A stretch of 64,000 nucleotides of DNA from the NCBI RefSeq assembly GCF_005435165.1, contig NZ_SGUC01000002.1:1-64000 (forward strand), read 5' to 3'. Below the pieces are notes generated by a model. That model had not been told where the DNA came from. It did not search any database and worked only from the letters and a program-made list of their open reading frames with translations. Position 1 is the stretch's first letter; each line of letters starts with the position of its first letter. The translations under genes were made by a program, and so were the position numbers. The DNA comes from Halorubrum sp. GN11_10-6_MGM. GTDB lineage: Archaea; Halobacteriota; Halobacteria; Halobacteriales; Haloferacaceae. Of the stretch, positions 1-7,953 are shown in pieces.

Positions 1-1
1 C

Positions 2-118
2 GCGTCAGATCTTGAAACGTATCGAGAACTGGTCTGTTCGATCTTTCACGACTACGCCGATCGGATAAGCTTCGCAAAGTCATGGATTGATCGCTTCTTA
101 TCTATTCAAAAGTTATGA
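2..118 (+). CDS. C-terminal fragment of an unidentified protein (5' end outside window)
   Basis: A reading frame open from the window edge encodes 38 residues and stops at TGA 116-118. The visible tail (ending FLSIQKL) matches no family I recognise. Codon third positions are a mix of A/T and G/C (TCA, GAT, CTT, TAT, TTT, ATT, TTA), unlike the strongly G/C-ending codons of nearly every other gene here. This suggests either recently acquired DNA to the left or a non-coding frame. With only 38 residues the call is tentative; a shorter frame on the same strand stops earlier. Confidence 0.35.
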   Translation, partial: ASDLETYRELVCSIFHDYADRISFAKSWIDRFLSIQKL

Positions 119-144
119 CTATCACTATCGGCGTCTCGTGATGA

Positions 145-395
145 CGAGAGAGCGAAGCTCTCTCGAACCACGCTCCTCGCTCGCGTTGCTCGCTGCGGTG
201 CTTACAGCGCCTCTGACCGCCTCGCGACCGCCCCTTCGAGTCCCACCCACCCCGCACAGTACCTCACGCCTCCCCAGCCTCGGCGGACGGCCCGGCGCGG
301 CTCCGCTCGCGCCGGACCGCCGCCTCCCTCGCGGGCCCCTCGCGGCCGCCCTCGGCGGCCGCCCGGCGGCGCGCCGTCGGCATGTTATACAACTA
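145..395 (-). repeat. Dispersed structured intergenic element, copy A (3' part truncated)
   Basis: Read on the minus strand, this starts with a TATA-like TTGTATAAC and continues through CGAGGGAG, a long imperfect stem, GAGGCTGGGGAGGCGTGAGG and GGGACTCGAAGGGGC, all shared with the copies at 5.4, 12.4, 28.7, 35.1 and 56.5 kb. The third stem and the CTGGGGCTT box are missing. In their place is a short perfect hairpin (CGAGAGAGC at 145-153 with GCTCTCTCG at 157-165). The element lies directly downstream of the inositol-monophosphatase-like gene in the same orientation. It fills the whole 119-402 gap; the short ORFs in it are compositional. Confidence 0.75.
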
Positions 396-402
396 GCCGC
401 GC

Positions 403-1221
403 TCAGTTCGGGTCCTCGATCGCTCGGGCAGCGGCGAGCACCTCGTCGTGGAGGGCATCGTTCGAGGCGACGAGCCCCGTCGAGTCGTGCCGCCAGCGAT
501 CTCCAGCCAAGTCCGTCACGCGCCCGCCCGCCTGCCGGATCACGAAGACGCCCGCCACCGTGTCCCACGGGTTCGCGGCGACGTTCGTGATCGTCCCCTC
601 CAGCCCGCCGGCCGCGACCGTGGGGAGCACTACCTGCGCGGCGCCGAGCCGACGCATATCTCCGAACCGGGTGACGATCGCCTCGCAGGCGCGGGCGTAC
701 TCGTCGCGGGCGTCGTACGCCCACCAGATCGTCGGGTCGACGGTCGCGCGCCGGGGCTCGGTGGCGTCGCTCACCGAGATCGGCTCGCCGTTGCGGTACG
801 CGCCCGTCGCGTCGGCGGTGTAGGTGTCGCCGAGCGCGGGGGCGACGATCGCGGCCGCAACGGGCTCGCCGTCGACGACGGCCGCGACCGCGGTGGCCCA
901 TACCCGGATGTCGCGGACGTAGTTGTGCGTGCCGTCGATGGGGTCGATCACCCACGCGGGGCCCTCCTCGGGCACGGTCTTCCGTTCGTCTTCTTCCTCG
1001 CCGACGACGGCGTCGTCCGGGTACGACTCGCGGATCTCGTCGATGACCGCGCGCTGGGCGGCGCGGTCGGCCTCCGTCACCACGTCGTCCTCGCCTTTCG
1101 TCTCCACGTCGATGTCGCTCCGGAACCCCTCGCGCGCCACGGCCGCGCCCGCCTCCGCGGCGCGCGTCGCGACGGCCGCGCGCTCGGCGACGTCATCGGC
1201 GCGCTCGTCTGCGTCGGTCAT
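403..1221 (-). CDS. Inositol monophosphatase family protein
   Basis: A 272-residue Mg2+-dependent sugar/inositol phosphatase, likely soluble. The family's metal-binding signatures are all present: GEEE at residues 74-77, DPIDGT at 93-98 inside WVIDPIDGTHNYV, and NPWDTVAG near residue 215. Length fits the family (250-280). Archaeal members hydrolyse inositol 1-phosphate and often fructose 1,6-bisphosphate, so the substrate cannot be fixed from sequence; a role in gluconeogenesis is possible. The ATG is followed by an acidic, Ala-rich helix typical of halophilic versions. It is followed downstream on the same strand by a copy of the dispersed element. Confidence 0.9.
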   Translation of the reverse strand: MTDADERADDVAERAAVATRAAEAGAAVAREGFRSDIDVETKGEDDVVTEADRAAQRAVIDEIRESYPDDAVVGEEEDERKTVPEEGPAWVIDPIDGTHNYVRDIRVWATAVAAVVDGEPVAAAIVAPALGDTYTADATGAYRNGEPISVSDATEPRRATVDPTIWWAYDARDEYARACEAIVTRFGDMRRLGAAQVVLPTVAAGGLEGTITNVAANPWDTVAGVFVIRQAGGRVTDLAGDRWRHDSTGLVASNDALHDEVLAAARAIEDPN

Positions 1222-1344
1222 GCCCCCCGTCGCCGCTCCGGCGGCGTATAAACGTCGATTCCGCGCCCCGCCGCTGTCGCCCCCGGCGCCCCCGGCAAGC
1301 TTCGCCGCGCGGTCGAAATTAACTCGGTTCCGAATCTGAGTACC

Positions 1345-1352
1345 TTTAAGTG
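1345..1352 (+). promoter_or_regulatory. TATA-like box (TTTAAGTG) of the small gene at 1369
   Basis: An A/T-rich TTTAAGTG lies about 20 bases before the ATG at 1369 in otherwise G+C-rich DNA. This is the spacing expected for an archaeal TATA box with a leaderless or nearly leaderless transcript, and it supports 1369 over the in-frame ATG at 1375. Confidence 0.5.
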
Positions 1353-1368
1353 GGTCGCGGCCGCAGGA

Positions 1369-1632
1369 ATGGGTATGGAACCAGAGGAAGCGGTCCGTCA
1401 GCTCGAATACACCATCGACGCCTCGCTCGACGAGATCGGTCAGCGCGCCGCCGCCGGCTACCGCCCCACCTTCGAGCGCGTGGCCGAACGCGCGGACGGG
1501 GCCGCGGTGTACGACCTCGCGGGCCAGCTCTCCGCCGAGGTCGTCGAGGGGTCCTGTCCCTCTCCGGCGGAGGCGAATCAGGTCGCCGAGCGCGTGCTCG
1601 ACGACTGGGCGTACACCGACGGCGGGGCGTAA
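1369..1632 (+). CDS. Small conserved haloarchaeal protein, unknown function
   Basis: An 87-residue acidic protein (begins MGMEPEEAVRQLEYTIDASL) with no membrane segment or signal peptide. It is predicted mostly helical; one Cys lies near residue 62. No catalytic motif is visible. Codon use is normal for this genome and a TATA-like box sits at leaderless spacing, so it is probably a real gene rather than a shadow. It is flanked by genes on the other strand and so is transcribed alone. ATG 1375 is an alternative start. Function not recognised. Confidence 0.7.
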   Translation: MGMEPEEAVRQLEYTIDASLDEIGQRAAAGYRPTFERVAERADGAAVYDLAGQLSAEVVEGSCPSPAEANQVAERVLDDWAYTDGGA

Positions 1633-1710
1633 GGAACTCCCTCCCCGCTCCCGGTTCTCTCGTCAGCGTCGAACCGGAAGCCGCCATTCTCTCCCGCCGT
1701 CGGGAGCCGG

Positions 1711-2961
1711 TCACACCTCGGTCCGCTCCCCGATTTCGGGCGCGCTCGCCGCGACCCCGTCCGCGCGCAGGTCTTCGGCGAACGCCTCGCAGCGGTCGCC
1801 GTGATTCACCAGCACCTGCGCGTCTCGGTACGGGCGCAGGAACGACTCCAACCCCTCTCGGTCGGCGTGCGCGGAGAAGTCGTACGACTCCACCCGCGCG
1901 CTCACGGGCCGGACGCGCCCGTTCAGCTCCAGCTGCCCGCGCTCCTGAAGCTCTCGGCCCGGCGTCCCTTCCACCTGATACCCCGTCAGCGTCACGAGGT
2001 TCGTGGGGTTCGTCCGGATCTCCGGGAGGTAGGTGTGGACCGGCCCGCCCGCGAGCATCCCGGACGTGGTGACGATGGGCGCGTTCTCGGCCGCGATCCG
2101 CTCCCGCTGTCCGTCGCGGCCCGTGACGATGCGCGCCCGGCCGACCGCGTCGCCGAACGCGTCCGCGTCGCGCAGGAACGCCGGGTAGCGGCCGAGCATC
2201 TCCGTCACCTCGACGCCCATCCCGTCGACGTACGGCGTGAGTCCGTTCGCGGCCGCGACGAGCAGCAGTTCCTGCGTCCGGCCGATGGCGAACGCGGGCG
2301 CGACGACGGTGCCGCCCTCCCAGATCGCCCGCTCGACGCGCTCCGCCCACGCCGACTCCACCGCGGCGCGGTCCTCGTGGGTCACGTCCGCGTAGGTGGA
2401 CTCACAGACCACGACGTCGGCGTCGGGGCGCGCGGTCGTCCCCGCGACCAGCCGCTGGTCGTCGGTGTGGAAATCGCCGGTGTACAGCAGCCGGGTGTCG
2501 CCGTCGTCGACGAGGACGTGCGCGGAGCCCGGGATGTGCCCCGCCGAGAACAGGGTCACCTCGTAGCCGCCGCCGTCGATTCCGCCGGCGACCGGGAACG
2601 CCTCCTCGTAGCCGTGTCGTCGCTCGACCTCGCCGAGCCGGGCGACGTGTTCGGCCCCGAACGGACACAGCGGGCTGTTGCCGTGGAGCTTCAGGGTGTC
2701 CTCGGCGAGGATGCGCGCGAGCTCGCCGGTCGGCGGCGTCCAGTGGATCGCCGGCCGGCGGTCGCCCTTCAGCAGCGCGGGGACCGCCCCGACGTGGTCG
2801 AGGTGGCCGTGCGAGACGACGACGGCCTCCGGCTCGGGATCGCGAACCGGGTACCGCGGCGGGTCGGCGGTCATGAGCCCGTAGTCCAGAATGAGGGTCT
2901 CGTCGACGAGGAGGGCGCTCCGACCGACCTCGCGGGCGCCGCCGAGGAACTCCAACTCCAT
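1711..2961 (-). CDS. beta-CASP metallo-beta-lactamase ribonuclease (aCPSF2-like, no KH domain)
   Basis: A 416-residue metallo-beta-lactamase fold nuclease of the CPSF73/beta-CASP group. Motif 2 is SHGHLDH (residues 50-56). It is followed by the GHIPGSAH histidine, the metal ligand in YTGDFHTD, the beta-CASP acid in CESTYAD, then SAHAD and VNHGD. Archaeal relatives cleave or trim RNA 3' ends. The N-terminal KH domains of the transcription-terminating FttA/aCPSF1 type are absent, so this is the shorter aCPSF2-like type. It lies 39 bases downstream of GINS on the same strand and is probably co-transcribed with priS and GINS. Substrate is not determinable here. Confidence 0.85.
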   Translation of the reverse strand: MELEFLGGAREVGRSALLVDETLILDYGLMTADPPRYPVRDPEPEAVVVSHGHLDHVGAVPALLKGDRRPAIHWTPPTGELARILAEDTLKLHGNSPLCPFGAEHVARLGEVERRHGYEEAFPVAGGIDGGGYEVTLFSAGHIPGSAHVLVDDGDTRLLYTGDFHTDDQRLVAGTTARPDADVVVCESTYADVTHEDRAAVESAWAERVERAIWEGGTVVAPAFAIGRTQELLLVAAANGLTPYVDGMGVEVTEMLGRYPAFLRDADAFGDAVGRARIVTGRDGQRERIAAENAPIVTTSGMLAGGPVHTYLPEIRTNPTNLVTLTGYQVEGTPGRELQERGQLELNGRVRPVSARVESYDFSAHADREGLESFLRPYRDAQVLVNHGDRCEAFAEDLRADGVAASAPEIGERTEV

Positions 2962-3000
2962 CGACGGCCCGTAACCGCCGGCGGGGTTAGTGTCCGTCGG

Positions 3001-4128
3001 TCAGTCGATGCGCTCGGCCGCGTCGCGCTGGACCAGCGGGTCCGCGTTCTCGACCGGGAGGGAGACGACGTCCTCGCTGGCGAGCTCGTACTCCCGCTCG
3101 TCGACGCCGAAGATGGCTCCGACGTCGCGGGTGATCCGGACAGTCGCCCGTTCGGTCTCTCCGTCCGGTCCCGGGTCGGCGTCCGGATCGCCGCCTGCCG
3201 CCCCTCCGGACACCGCGCCGCCGTCCGTCGTCGCCTCGGCGCTCGGCCCCTCGTCGGCGTCGCTCGCGGGAGCGCCGTCCGGGGCGTCGCTCGCGGGAGC
3301 GTTGTCCACGGCGTCGCCCGCGGGAGTGCCGTCCACGGCGTCGTCGGAGTCGTCCTCGACGCCGACCGCCCCCGGGGGCGCGGGCTCCGGCGGGACCGGA
3401 GTCGGCTCGTCGTCGCCGTCGGTCGCCGCGTCTCCGTTCTGCTCCGGGACATCGGGCGCGGCGTCGTCCTCGGTCGGCTCGGACGACGCGCCGAGGGGCG
3501 CCTCTCCCCCGTTGCCTCCCATCGCGCCGGTGAGGGCGTCGGCGGCGTTTTCGTCGGCGTCCGCCCGTCGGGAACTCGGATCCGTCGACGACGCCTCGGC
3601 CGACGACTCGGCGACTTCGGCCGCCGAGTCGTCCGACCGCCGGTCGCCCGGCACCGAATCGACCGATTCCGCGGGATCGGCGGCGGCGGGCGACTCGGCG
3701 CCGGGCGAGTCGTCGGCCGCCGACCCGCTCGCCACCGGCGAATCGCCGGCGAGCACGTCGAGCACCGTCGACTTGTTCGCGGTGATGCGCTCGACGAGGT
3801 CGTCGAACAGCCGGCGCTCCTCGGTCGTCATCCCCTCCTCGTCGACCGACATGTCGGCCGCGGCGAAGGAGGCGAGCTTGACGACCTTGCCGACGCGGCG
3901 CTCGTACAGCGCCTCGGCGACCTCCTCTGCGGTCTCCACCTCGTCGGAGAGCCGTCGGACGTCGTCGTCGGCGAACGGGTTCTCGACCTGCTCGGCGCGG
4001 CGGTCGCGCGCGGCGCGGAGGTCCGCGACGTACGCGCCCACGTCGTCGTAAAACGAGTCCCGCAGGTGCTGGAGGCTGTCCTTCCGTCGCTCCTTCGCCT
4101 GCGCGGACCGGAGTTCGTCGAGGTTCAT
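3001..4128 (-). CDS. GINS complex subunit (replicative helicase accessory)
   Basis: A 375-residue haloarchaeal GINS protein, part of the archaeal CMG-like (Cdc45/RecJ-MCM-GINS) replicative helicase. Residues 1-130 form the helical domain starting MNLDELRSAQAKERRKDSLQ. Residues about 323-375 form the small beta-rich domain (ATVRITRDVGAIFG). Between them lies a roughly 190-residue Asp/Ala/Ser-rich linker with imperfect repeats (SDAPDGAPASD type), much longer than in non-halophilic homologues. It begins 10 bases after the end of priS. The priS-GINS pairing is a known archaeal arrangement and supports the call. The linker is probably disordered and acidic. Confidence 0.88.
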   Translation of the reverse strand: MNLDELRSAQAKERRKDSLQHLRDSFYDDVGAYVADLRAARDRRAEQVENPFADDDVRRLSDEVETAEEVAEALYERRVGKVVKLASFAAADMSVDEEGMTTEERRLFDDLVERITANKSTVLDVLAGDSPVASGSAADDSPGAESPAAADPAESVDSVPGDRRSDDSAAEVAESSAEASSTDPSSRRADADENAADALTGAMGGNGGEAPLGASSEPTEDDAAPDVPEQNGDAATDGDDEPTPVPPEPAPPGAVGVEDDSDDAVDGTPAGDAVDNAPASDAPDGAPASDADEGPSAEATTDGGAVSGGAAGGDPDADPGPDGETERATVRITRDVGAIFGVDEREYELASEDVVSLPVENADPLVQRDAAERID

Positions 4129-4138
4129 CTGTGGTCGG

Positions 4139-5302
4139 TCATCGTTCGGGCGCTTTCCGCGCCTCGCCGCGGGCCATCAGGAAGGCTCCCGCGAACTCGG
4201 GCACGGTGTTTCTACCGGATTCAACTCTGACGCGCTCACCGTTTAATTCTACCGTCCGATCCGCGTCCGTCTCGATCCGGATCTCGCGGCCGACGAACCG
4301 GTCGGGGACCGCGTCGCGGAGGGGGTCGAAGTCGGCGAGTTCGTCGCGGTCGAGCGGCGTGACGACCAGCGCGGAGCCGCCGTGGAGCGTCCCGGGAAGC
4401 CGGATGAGCCGTCGGGTGTCCGTGGTCACCGGCTCGTCGATCGGCGCCGCGTCGGTCGCGGCGACGCGCGAGGCGAGCGCGGAGACGAGCCGCCGCACGC
4501 CGGGGCCGCCGGCCTCCACGTTCCCCTCCCGGACCGCGGTCGGGTTCCGGTCGAACGCGCCGAGGATCGTTTCCGCGCGCCCCTCGCCGATCCCGTCGAG
4601 CTCCATCAGTCGCTCGCGCGCGGTCTCGTCGTCCATCTCGCGGAGGTCGTCGGCGTACTCGACCAGGGCGTCGTGGACGCGCGCGCCCCACCCGCCTTCG
4701 GTCCGGAGGACGCGCTTCGTCGTTCCGCGGTCGGAGACGGTCCGGATCAGGCCGTCGGTATCGAGGTCGATCGCCCGCACGTAGTCGACGATCTCCCGTC
4801 TGGCCTCGCTGTCCAGCTCCCGGACGCCCTCGTCGCGGACGTGGACGTGGTAGCCGCGGCCGCCCGAGAAGACGACGGTCACGTCCTCGAACGTGAAGTC
4901 GTCGTCGATGAAGTCCAACAGCCGCAGGAGGGCGTCCTTACACGCCGCCAGCATCTCCGGGTACGAGGTCGTCTCCGGGTCGACGCCGGGGAGGTGGTCG
5001 GCGTCCAGATCGAAGACGAGGTCCGCGTTCCGCCATCCCTTCTGTCCCATGGTCGCCGCGCCGGGATCGTCGTACCGCGCGGCCGAGAAGTACGCGTGGC
5101 GGGGCGCGTTGTCCGCGAAGAACGTGTCGACGTCGCCGAGGTCGAACAGCGACTGGTGGCGGACCATCGTCGTCCCCGACCCGGGGGTCCACGGGATGTG
5201 GCCCCACTCGCGGAGGTTCGCGTCGGGCGGGAGCGACAGCGACACCGACCGGTAGTAGTCGCCGAACCGCCCCCGGAGGTACTCGCGGGTCCGCTCGTCC
5301 AT
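4139..5302 (-). CDS. priS: DNA primase small (catalytic) subunit PriS
   Basis: A 387-residue archaeo-eukaryotic primase catalytic subunit that makes primers with PriL (not in the window). The catalytic acids lie in VFDLDAD (Asp98 and Asp100), followed by [10 protein letters not shown]. The N terminus [19 protein letters not shown] is typical. An upstream in-frame extension runs to about 5755, but it crosses a dispersed repeat and lacks homology-like sequence, so the ATG at 5302 is chosen; the resulting length matches the family. It is followed after 10 bases by GINS, coupling priming with the helicase. Very likely essential. Confidence 0.93.
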   Translation of the reverse strand: MDERTREYLRGRFGDYYRSVSLSLPPDANLREWGHIPWTPGSGTTMVRHQSLFDLGDVDTFFADNAPRHAYFSAARYDDPGAATMGQKGWRNADLVFDLDADHLPGVDPETTSYPEMLAACKDALLRLLDFIDDDFTFEDVTVVFSGGRGYHVHVRDEGVRELDSEARREIVDYVRAIDLDTDGLIRTVSDRGTTKRVLRTEGGWGARVHDALVEYADDLREMDDETARERLMELDGIGEGRAETILGAFDRNPTAVREGNVEAGGPGVRRLVSALASRVAATDAAPIDEPVTTDTRRLIRLPGTLHGGSALVVTPLDRDELADFDPLRDAVPDRFVGREIRIETDADRTVELNGERVRVESGRNTVPEFAGAFLMARGEARKAPER

Positions 5303-5369
5303 CTCTCCGTCCCTACCCGCGGTCGACGTATCAACGTTGCCGTTCAAGAGCGGGCGCGGCGCCGTCCGC

Positions 5370-5575
5370 GTACGAATGATGCCAATGCGGTGGCGCGCGC
5401 CTGCGAGCGGCCGACAGGCCGCGAGTAGCGAGAAACCTTGGGTCTCTCGCTGGAGTCGGGCGCGCGGAGGACGACCGGAGGGAGTCCGAAGGCCGCGCCC
5501 GACGAGGCTGGGGAGGCGCGAGGTGCGGGGCCGGGCGGGACTCGAAGGGGCAGGGCTTCGGCGGTGGTCGTGTCG
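5370..5575 (+). repeat. Dispersed structured intergenic element, copy B (third stem deleted)
   Basis: This copy contains ATGCGGTGGCGCG, GAGGGAG, GAGGCTGGGGAGGCG and GGGACTCGAAGGGGCAG in the order of the other copies. The second stem closes perfectly (GTCGGGCGCG at 5455-5464 with CGCGCCCGAC at 5494-5503). GGGGCAG is joined straight to GGCTTCGGCGGTG, so the third stem has been removed precisely between its two boxes. It occupies the 5303-5657 gap between divergent priS and the 48-residue gene. A 155-codon ORF across it is an artefact except for its last 48 codons. Confidence 0.75.
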
Positions 5576-5657
5576 ATCGGCGCTTCGCGAGCGTTCGCCG
5601 CAGTCGCCGCCTCGTCTCGGCCACAACACTATCCGGGACCGCTCCGTACCCGTTCGC

Positions 5658-5804
5658 ATGCGCTCCGAAGAGGAGGTCAGAGAGCAGTACGAGTTCCTCC
5701 GCGAGCAGTTGGACGACGAGGAGATGAGCCACCGCGGCGTCGAGGAACTGTTCACGCACTACAAACGCGCGCTCGGTTGGGTGTTAGAAGAGGAACACAT
5801 GTGA
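5658..5804 (+). CDS. 48-residue conserved-looking haloarchaeal protein
   Basis: A small acidic, helical protein ([20 protein letters not shown], ending [10 protein letters not shown]). The start at 5658 is chosen because everything upstream in frame is repeat DNA. The composition (Glu, Tyr, Leu heptad-like spacing) suggests a short coiled helix. There is no signal peptide or metal motif. Small proteins of this style are common in haloarchaea but I cannot assign a function. It is followed by a candidate structured RNA. Confidence 0.6.
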   Translation: MRSEEEVREQYEFLREQLDDEEMSHRGVEELFTHYKRALGWVLEEEHM

Positions 5805-5818
5805 GCGACGTACGACAC

Positions 5819-5826
5819 GTTTATGA
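5819..5826 (+). promoter_or_regulatory. TATA-like box upstream of the candidate small RNA
   Basis: CGTTTATGA lies 15 bases after the 48-residue gene. The distance from this box to the first base of the hairpin at 5849 is about 25 bases, the normal archaeal TATA-to-start spacing. No protein start codon follows at a useful distance, so if functional it would drive the RNA below. Confidence 0.45.
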
Positions 5827-5846
5827 CGCTCTACCCAGTACACCCA

Positions 5847-5935
5847 CGTGACGCTTCGTCTGGAGGGCCGAAGCGTCAGCGGGGACCAATCGGCAGGCCC
5901 GACGCGGCTTTTTTCCGCGTCGGGCGTGCCTTCTT
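5847..5935 (+). ncRNA. Candidate two-hairpin small RNA (unnamed)
   Basis: Two strong hairpins lie in tandem. Hairpin 1 pairs TGACGCTTCG (5849-5858) with CGAAGCGTCA (5869-5878), ten perfect pairs around a 10-base loop. Hairpin 2 pairs GGCA (5892-5895) with TGCC (5927-5930) and, after one mismatch, GCCCGACGCGG (5897-5907) with CCGCGTCGGGC (5915-5925) around a CTTTTTT loop. A 13-base joiner (GCGGGGACCAATC) separates them and a TATA-like box is correctly placed upstream. It could be a stand-alone RNA, a guide RNA or a double terminator. I do not recognise an Rfam family. The remaining 5936-6177 shows nothing else I can name. Confidence 0.45.
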
Positions 5936-6177
5936 CGGAAACTGATTCGACTAGCGTCCCGCACGAACTCGAGACGCTCCGTATCCCGACTCCGACGTCC
6001 GCCGGGACGGACCGCGCTCCCGACTCCGAATCGCTGACACGTCAGACGGTAAAAACGAGTTTGCGCCGCCGACGTGCGACCTCGTTCCGACAGACAGTTG
6101 CGGAGTTGACACAACGAGCCCGTCGGTTACGGAGGGTAAATGGCCGCGGGGCGGTCGTCCGAGGACTGAAATAACGG

Positions 6178-6191
6178 TATATTTATTTATT
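6178..6191 (+). promoter_or_regulatory. TATA box region of the PadR regulator gene
   Basis: TATATTTATTTATT is the most A/T-rich stretch of the neighbourhood and ends about 15 bases before ATG 6206 (27 before ATG 6218). A leaderless transcript starting at 6206 or 6218 is expected. Confidence 0.6.
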
Positions 6192-6205
6192 TTCGACAGG
6201 TATGT

Positions 6206-6493
6206 ATGAGCAGTTGTATGTACGACCTCACAGGTTTTCAGCGTGACCTGCTCTACGTGATCGCGGGGCTCGACGAGCCGCACGGGCTGGCCATCAAGGA
6301 GGAGCTCGAAGAGTACTACGAGAAGGAGATCCACCACGGCCGCCTCTATCCCAACCTCGACACGCTCGTCGAGAAGGGACTCGTCGAGAAGGGCCAGCGC
6401 GACCGCCGCACCAACTACTACACGCTGACCCGCCGCGGGCGCCGCGAGATCGAGGCCCGTACCGATTGGGAAGCCGAGTACATCGAGCACTGA
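6206..6493 (+). CDS. PadR family transcriptional regulator
   Basis: A 95-residue winged-helix DNA-binding protein of the short PadR type. It contains the family's GLAIKEELEEYY recognition region and the GRLYPNLDTLVEKGLVEKG wing segment, ending with DRRTNYYTLTRRGRREIEAR. It has no ligand domain beyond the wing, so it probably acts as a dimer on its own or a nearby promoter. ATG 6218 (Met-Tyr-Asp-Leu) is an equally good start and may be the native one. It stands alone, and its target is unknown. Confidence 0.88.
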   Translation: MSSCMYDLTGFQRDLLYVIAGLDEPHGLAIKEELEEYYEKEIHHGRLYPNLDTLVEKGLVEKGQRDRRTNYYTLTRRGRREIEARTDWEAEYIEH

Positions 6494-6636
6494 CGCGGCC
6501 GCCCGTCGCTCCCCCACCCGACCGATAAGCCGCCGCTGTTCTTCCCTTTCGCCGCTGTTCTTCGTCCGCTGCTCGGCCCGCCGCCGTGCCGTCCCGAACG
6601 GTTGGATTCAAGTCCGCCCCGGCGGAACCGGAGCGT

Positions 6637-7953
6637 ATGCAACCGGGAGATCGCGTCCGCGTCGAGCGCGGGGGCGTCACCAACGAGGGCGTACTGCTCC
6701 CCTCCACGACGCGCGACCACCTCGTCGTCAAGCTCGACGGCGGGTACAACGTCGGTATCGACCGCGACGAGGCCGACGCCGAGGTGTTGGAGTCCGGCGT
6801 CCGCGAGGTCGACCCCGCGGCCGACGCCGACGACGGCGGCGACGCCACCTCGGAGATCACCTTCGACGAGGGGCTGCCCACCGTCTCGCTGATCTCCACC
6901 GGCGGAACGATCGCCTCCACCGTCGACTACCGGACCGGCGCCGTCACCGCGCAGTTCGACGCCGAGGACGTCCTCCGCGCGGTCCCCGAACTCGCCGGAC
7001 GCGCGAACTACCGCGGCCGGGTCGTCGCGAACATCCTCTCGGAGAACATGGACCCGTCCATCTGGCGCGACCTCGCGGACGCGGTCGCCGAGGAGATCGA
7101 GGCGGGCGCCGACGGCGTCGTCGTGATGCACGGCACGGACACGATGCAGTACTCCGCGTCCGCGCTCTCCTTCATGCTCGACTCGCCGGTCCCGATCGTG
7201 TTCACGGGGAGCCAGCGCTCGGCGGACCGGCCCTCCTCGGACAACGTGATGAACGCGGTGTGCGCCGTCGAGGCCGCGAAGGCCGACCACGCCGAGACGC
7301 TCGTCTGTATGCACGCGAGCCCCTCGGACGACGCCTGCGCGCTCCACCGCGGCACGCGCGTCCGGAAGAACCACACCTCGCGGCGGGACGCCTTCGAGAC
7401 GGTCGGCGCCGAGCCGCTCGGGCTGATCGACTACGAGGCCGCCGCGGAGGCGGGAAGCGAGGGCGACGCGGCCGACGCCGCGATCGAGTGGCACCGCGAG
7501 CCGCTCCCGCGTAGCGGCGGCGAGAGAGGCGACGAGAGCGCGGTCGACGTCGACCTCGCCCCGGACCTCGACGGCGACGTCGAACTCGTCAAGTTCACGC
7601 CCGGGATGGACCCGGCCGCGTGGGAGTACCTCGACGGCAAGGACGGCGTCGTTATCGAGGGGACCGGCCTCGGCCACGTCCACACCGACCTCATCCCGCG
7701 GATCGAGGAGCTCGTCGAGGGCGGCACCGTCGTCGCGATGACGAGTCAGTGTCTCGCCGGCCGCGTCTGCGACCGCGTGTACGACACCGGCCGCGACCTG
7801 CTCGACGCGGGCGTCGTCGAGGCGGGCGACACGCTTCCCGGCACCGCGAAGGTGAAGCTGATGTGGGCGCTCGCGAACACCGCCGACCCCGCCGACGCGA
7901 TGGGCCGCGACCTCGCCGGCGAACTCACCGAGGAGTCGCGGCCCTGGCGATGA
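6637..7953 (+). CDS. gatD: Glu-tRNA(Gln) amidotransferase subunit D
   Basis: A 438-residue archaeal GatD, the glutaminase half of GatDE that converts Glu-tRNA(Gln) to Gln-tRNA(Gln). Residues 1-60 are the SH3-like barrel (MQPGDRVRVERGG). The asparaginase-like domain has its Thr motif STGGTIAS (87-94), and the second Thr-Asp pair in HGTDTMQYSAS. The in-frame ATG-like start at 6586 adds 17 unlikely residues, so 6637 is preferred. GatE is not in the window. Its stop codon overlaps the start of the GNAT gene (ATGA), implying translational coupling. Confidence 0.93.
   Translation: MQPGDRVRVERGGVTNEGVLLPSTTRDHLVVKLDGGYNVGIDRDEADAEVLESGVREVDPAADADDGGDATSEITFDEGLPTVSLISTGGTIASTVDYRTGAVTAQFDAEDVLRAVPELAGRANYRGRVVANILSENMDPSIWRDLADAVAEEIEAGADGVVVMHGTDTMQYSASALSFMLDSPVPIVFTGSQRSADRPSSDNVMNAVCAVEAAKADHAETLVCMHASPSDDACALHRGTRVRKNHTSRRDAFETVGAEPLGLIDYEAAAEAGSEGDAADAAIEWHREPLPRSGGERGDESAVDVDLAPDLDGDVELVKFTPGMDPAAWEYLDGKDGVVIEGTGLGHVHTDLIPRIEELVEGGTVVAMTSQCLAGRVCDRVYDTGRDLLDAGVVEAGDTLPGTAKVKLMWALANTADPADAMGRDLAGELTEESRPWR

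Noticed and set aside
1801-4230. 809-codon ORF antisense to the beta-CASP nuclease and GINS
   Set aside because: Antisense frame of two well-supported genes; no recognisable domain.
5337-5804. 155-codon ORF ending with the 48-residue protein
   Set aside because: The first 107 codons are dispersed-element copy B; only the last 48 from ATG 5658 look coding.
5892-5930. Interpreting the second hairpin at 5.9 kb as a bacterial-type intrinsic terminator
   Set aside because: The T run is in the loop, not after the stem, and archaeal termination does not rely on such hairpins; a small RNA is an equally good explanation.
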